From: JAAZHN01 sp964605575
Lineage (GTDB): Bacteria > Bacillota_I > Bacilli_A > RF39 > UBA660
Assembly: GCA_964605575.1 (NCBI GenBank)
Contig: CAZSDG010000045.1
Location: forward strand, 1-7,837
DNA: 7,837 nt
Direction of reading: 5' to 3'
Position 1 is the stretch's first letter. Each line of letters opens with the position of its first letter. The position numbers and the translations under genes are program-made. Below are positions 5,011 through 7,837 of the stretch, piece after piece. The notes beneath the pieces were generated by a model, which did no database searches, was not told the origin of the DNA, and worked only from the letters and a program-made list of their open reading frames with translations.

Positions 5011-6081
5011 ATGATTAAAAATAATAAAATTATTTACTTATCAATTGCATTTTTAGCAACAATTGGCTCAGTTATTGCTTTAAATCTAATATTTAAAAAA
5101 GATGGAGGAAAAACAATGTTAAAAGAACTTAATACTGATGTTGTCTTATCATTAGAAGACAAAATAGAAGATAATTCAATTTGGTGTGGAACAATGAATT
5201 TAGTTTGGAATGATCTTAAAAATGAGATTGCTAAACAAGATGTTGTTTTTAATCCCCAAACAGAAATTGCGAATAATTTAAATAAGGAAACTTTCAATGT
5301 TAACTATTTAAATCCACAAGACTACTATAAAACCTTTGGTTATCCTTCTTTAAGTTTAAAAGAAACAATAAAAAAAGCTATTAAAGATAAATTTAATGAA
5401 AATAGTGATATTTTAGATGACTTTGAATGGCAACCAAATGGAAAAGAAAATGATGAGCTGTTCATATTATATGTCATGCTTAAAAAGGCCTTTGAATATC
5501 CTAATAAATTTGATACTTTAGATAATGCCTATTTTAGAAATACAAAAGATGTTAAATACTTTGGAATTAATAAACAAAGCGATGAAAAATTATTCGATCA
5601 AATAAAGGTACTGTTTTTTGAAAGTAGCCAAAAATTTGCCTTTAAAGTTCTTACTAAAAGTCATGATGAATTAATATTTGCTAAGGGGTTTGAAGGTGAC
5701 TCTTTCTTGGATATATTTAATAAAGTTAATACTTCTGCAAAAAACTATACTGAAACAACTCTTAATAATAATGAACCCGTAATGATACCCTTTCTAAATT
5801 TTAAAATTAAAACTGAATTTCCAGAAATTCAAGAAAAGGAATTTTTATTTAGAAACGGTAGAGTTGCAGTTATTGATAAGTCTTTACAAACTATTCAGTT
5901 AGAATTAAATGAAACTGGTGGTAAACTAAAAAGTGAAGCTGCAATCTCTATAAGAGCAACAGCAATGATGCCAAAAAGAAGCTTCTTATTAAATGATAAA
6001 TTTACAATGTTCTTAATTGAAAAAGATAAAGAAATCCCATATTTAGCTCTTAATGTAAGTGATATTACAAAATTTCAATAG
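5011..6081 (+). CDS. Membrane-anchored divergent serpin-like protein, 356 aa
   Basis: Residues 1-5 are basic/polar and 6-28 form one hydrophobic helix without a lipobox cysteine, so the protein is probably anchored with its body outside. The body (about 38-356) has serpin length and order. The segment VMIPFLNFKIKTEF (257-270) resembles the serpin LPKFKIE strand. LELNETGGKLKSEAAI (297-312) resembles the hinge (E-x-G-x-EAA). A 17-residue loop then leads to DKFTMFLIEKDKEIPYLALNVSD (329-351), matching the terminal PF-x-F-x-I-x-D...G-x-V strand. Serpins trap proteases through that loop. Here the hinge has about four extra residues and bulky ones (I312, I314, R315) where inhibitors carry Ala or Gly, so inhibition is doubtful. 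The serpin call is by eye only. A strong internal start exists at 5116. It is the sole plus-strand gene, with its own promoter, and ends in a terminator shared with the kinase gene opposite. Confidence 0.7.
   Translation: MIKNNKIIYLSIAFLATIGSVIALNLIFKKDGGKTMLKELNTDVVLSLEDKIEDNSIWCGTMNLVWNDLKNEIAKQDVVFNPQTEIANNLNKETFNVNYLNPQDYYKTFGYPSLSLKETIKKAIKDKFNENSDILDDFEWQPNGKENDELFILYVMLKKAFEYPNKFDTLDNAYFRNTKDVKYFGINKQSDEKLFDQIKVLFFESSQKFAFKVLTKSHDELIFAKGFEGDSFLDIFNKVNTSAKNYTETTLNNNEPVMIPFLNFKIKTEFPEIQEKEFLFRNGRVAVIDKSLQTIQLELNETGGKLKSEAAISIRATAMMPKRSFLLNDKFTMFLIEKDKEIPYLALNVSDITKFQ
5104..5118 (+). promoter_or_regulatory. Internal ribosome site and start codon in the serpin-like gene
   Basis: GGAGG at 5104-5108 stands 7 bases before an in-frame ATG (5116-5118, Met36). 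This is at least as good as the first start. Use of it would make a 321-residue form without the membrane helix. Confidence 0.45.
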
Positions 6082-6110
6082 AAAAGACAAGTTAATTACT
6101 TGTCTTTTTT
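6082..6110 (+). terminator. Bidirectional intrinsic terminator between convergent genes
   Basis: A perfect 11-bp stem (6082-6092 with 6098-6108) around a 5-base loop starts one base after the TAG of the serpin-like gene and ends in six Ts on the plus strand (6105-6110). In the minus direction the hairpin is followed by TTTTC, so it can also stop the histidine kinase transcript, whose last codons and stop (6096-6098) lie within it. Confidence 0.88.
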
Positions 6111-7487
6111 GTTAGCGATAAAATAAAACTCTGTTCCTTTATTTCGCTTAGATTCAACACCATATTTAAATTTATGAGCTTCTAATATTTCTCTGACTAT
6201 TGCCAAACCTAAACCAGTACCAACTAGATTTCTTTTGTGATTTTTATCATTTTTATAGTAACGATCCCATATAGAGTCTAAATCAGATTTCTTTATCCCT
6301 TTACCTGTATCTTTGATACTAACTTTAACAGTTTTTTTATCTTCTTTTATTGTTATATATACAGTATTATCCACCCCTGTATAATTAATTGCATTATTAA
6401 TTAAATTATATATTGTCCTGTTTATTTTTTGTTTATCGGCTTTAATTAAACATTTTGGAGGTAAATCTAAAATAAAATTATAATTTAATATTTCTTGAAC
6501 AATAGAATATGAATTAATGATGCTTTCAATTTCTTTAACTAAGTCAACAGTAACTATTTCTAGTTGTTGACTACTACTTTGAATTTTAGATAATTCTAAA
6601 ATATCATTAACTAGCGTATTTAATCTTTCGGTTTCAGAAATTATTATATTTAAATGTTCCTTTCTTTTTTCAGGAAAATCACAAGAAATATCTTTTACCA
6701 TTTCCGCATAAGCTTTTATCATTGTTAGAGGAGTTTTTAAATCATGAGATATATTTGCCATTAAATCTCTTCTTAAATCGTCAGTTACCTTTAGTTCTCT
6801 AATTGTCATATTTAAGGTCTCAGATAATTCATCTAATTCTTTAATATTACTTTTATCAAATTTAATACCTAAATTTCCCTTACCTATTTCTTTAGCTTTA
6901 TTTGATATTTTAATTATCGGTTTTGTAATAGTTTTAGAAAAGAAAAAAGCAATAAAGCAAGATACAGTCATAACTAACATTGTAATGTATTTTAGTTGAC
7001 CTTGAAGCATTTGTGATGTAGATTCAATGTTTTCTAGTGTGGTATTTAAAAATATATACCTATCTCCCAAATTAATACTGTAAAGAATACTTTTTGTATC
7101 AAATTCTGGATCAACTAAGTTAATTCTTTGAATATCCTCTTTCTTAGCAATTAGATTTTTTTTAATTCTATTTATTTCTCGATTATTATTGTGTCTTAAT
7201 ATGCATCCTTTATACATAGGATTATAGACAATACTGGTGTTATTTTCAATTATTTCCGTACATATACCATTCTCATACGATTTTATCTCTATTTGTTCTA
7301 AATAACTATCAGGATTTTTTATTATATACTCATAAACTGATTCAATATTTTTAGTTTTATATCTTTCATAAAAAAAATTTAAATAGAAAATCTGAAATAT
7401 CCACAATATAAAAAGAATAGTAATCGAAAATACTACTAAATATTTTAGTGTTGTAAAACTTAAACTTTGGTTTCTATTCAACTTCAA
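6096..7487 (-). CDS. Sensor histidine kinase, PhoR/VicK-like architecture, 463 aa
   Basis: This is a membrane sensor that phosphorylates the response regulator encoded just upstream. Membrane helix 1 is at about 12-37 and helix 2 at about 165-184, enclosing an external domain of about 130 residues with two cysteines (C76, C95) and no recognised ligand fold. A HAMP linker spans about 185-238 (SKTITKPI start). The dimerisation helix has ANISHDLKTPL with phospho-acceptor H248. The ATPase part has the N box NLINNAINYT (361-370), G1 DTGKGI (393-398), an F-box-like WDRYYKND (407-414) and G2 GTGLGLAI (423-430). All catalytic motifs are intact. The start is TTG at 7487, overlapping the regulator gene by 14 bases with GGGG 7 bases upstream; no ATG occurs before Met91, which lies past the first membrane helix. 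The signal sensed is unknown. The C-terminal codons form one arm of the shared terminator. Confidence 0.93.
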   Translation of the reverse strand: MKLNRNQSLSFTTLKYLVVFSITILFILWIFQIFYLNFFYERYKTKNIESVYEYIIKNPDSYLEQIEIKSYENGICTEIIENNTSIVYNPMYKGCILRHNNNREINRIKKNLIAKKEDIQRINLVDPEFDTKSILYSINLGDRYIFLNTTLENIESTSQMLQGQLKYITMLVMTVSCFIAFFFSKTITKPIIKISNKAKEIGKGNLGIKFDKSNIKELDELSETLNMTIRELKVTDDLRRDLMANISHDLKTPLTMIKAYAEMVKDISCDFPEKRKEHLNIIISETERLNTLVNDILELSKIQSSSQQLEIVTVDLVKEIESIINSYSIVQEILNYNFILDLPPKCLIKADKQKINRTIYNLINNAINYTGVDNTVYITIKEDKKTVKVSIKDTGKGIKKSDLDSIWDRYYKNDKNHKRNLVGTGLGLAIVREILEAHKFKYGVESKRNKGTEFYFIANKKDK

Positions 7488-7837
7488 ATTTATACCCCAT
7501 TCCCCTAACAGTAACGATGTATTTACGATTTTCTTTTAATTGATTCCTTAGGGTTTTAATATGAGTATCAATTGTACGATCATCACCATAAAAATCATAG
7601 CCCCATACTTGTGACAATAATTGTTCTCTTGATAAGGCAATGTTTTCATTTTGAATTAAATATAATAATAAATCATATTCTTTAGGTGTTAACTCGATTT
7701 TCTTTTTATCGACAAAAACTGTATGGGCAACATCATCTATTTCTAATGTTCCTATAGTATATTTTTCTTTAGCTTTTTGTCTTCCAGATACAGCTTTAAT
7801 TCTTGCCATTAATTCTTTAGGACTAAAAGGCTTTGTT
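7474..7837 (-). CDS. OmpR/PhoB-family response regulator, 5' end beyond window
   Basis: Only the C-terminal 120 residues are present, and the reading frame stays open to the window edge. The first visible residues, TKPFSPKELMARIKAV, are the end of a receiver domain: the lysine of KPF is the conserved residue that contacts the phosphorylation site. The Met at 7809 is therefore internal, not a start. After a short linker comes a complete OmpR-type winged-helix domain with LTPKEYDLLLYLI, SREQLLSQVWGYDFYG, RTIDTHIKTLRNQL (recognition helix region) and VTVRGMGYKFE at the end. It binds DNA as the output partner of the histidine kinase, whose gene overlaps its last 14 bases. The phospho-acceptor Asp and the promoter are outside the window. 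Targets are unknown; envelope genes would be usual for this class. Confidence 0.93.
   Translation of the reverse strand, partial: TKPFSPKELMARIKAVSGRQKAKEKYTIGTLEIDDVAHTVFVDKKKIELTPKEYDLLLYLIQNENIALSREQLLSQVWGYDFYGDDRTIDTHIKTLRNQLKENRKYIVTVRGMGYKFEVE

Noticed and set aside
5034..5297. Minus-strand 87-codon frame opposite the serpin-like gene
   Set aside because: It lies fully inside a gene on the other strand that has an extended -10 promoter and ribosome site, and no features of its own were seen.
7474..7809. A free-standing 111-residue winged-helix protein starting at Met (7809-7807)
   Set aside because: The frame is open upstream to the window edge and encodes TKPFSPKEL, the conserved end of a receiver domain. 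It is the C-terminal part of a full response regulator.

Overview
The window is a low-GC bacterial chromosome segment (AT-rich, strong AGGAGG-type ribosome sites, dense operons). It most resembles the Bacillota, probably an uncultured Bacilli or Mollicutes-related gut lineage. The pointers are a SipW-type signal peptide, a DUF368 lipid-carrier transporter, a Clostridia/Bacilli-style CofE homologue and an OmpR/PhoR-type two-component pair. TGA is a stop: the DUF368 gene ends in TGA exactly where the next gene starts, and Trp is TGG. The genome therefore uses code 11, not the Mycoplasma code. The lineage call is an inference from gene style only.

Layout, left to right. (1) Positions 1-523, minus: 5' part of a gene for an exported TasA/camelysin-like surface protein, cut by the window edge. 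(2) Positions 592-3942, minus: a tight four-gene operon read right to left. It encodes a zinc-ribbon membrane protein, a DUF368 (PopT-type) undecaprenyl-phosphate translocase, a long CofE-like (F420-0:glutamate ligase family) protein and a 201-residue protein of unknown function. Gaps are 11, 1 and 12 bases, and it ends in an intrinsic terminator at 558-582. (3) Positions 4028-4729, minus: a small protein-kinase-fold protein with its own consensus promoter and terminator. (4) Positions 4730-5010: a 281-base intergenic region. Besides the kinase promoter it holds what looks like a complete minus-strand non-coding transcription unit (promoter, about 115 nt, terminator). (5) Positions 5011-6081, plus: the only plus-strand gene, a membrane-anchored protein whose C-terminal half reads like a divergent serpin. 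(6) Positions 6096-7837, minus: a sensor histidine kinase and the end of its OmpR-family response regulator, whose 5' part lies beyond the window.

The common theme is the cell envelope: an exported surface protein, a lipid-carrier recycling transporter, membrane-anchored sensors or anchors, and a two-component system that senses something outside the cell. No mobile element, CRISPR array, tRNA or rRNA was found. The most unusual items are the serpin-like protein with a second, ideally placed internal start, the unassigned RNA unit at about 4795-4911, the kinase with a lengthened catalytic loop, and the CofE-like gene translationally coupled to a lipid-carrier translocase in a genome that need not make F420.
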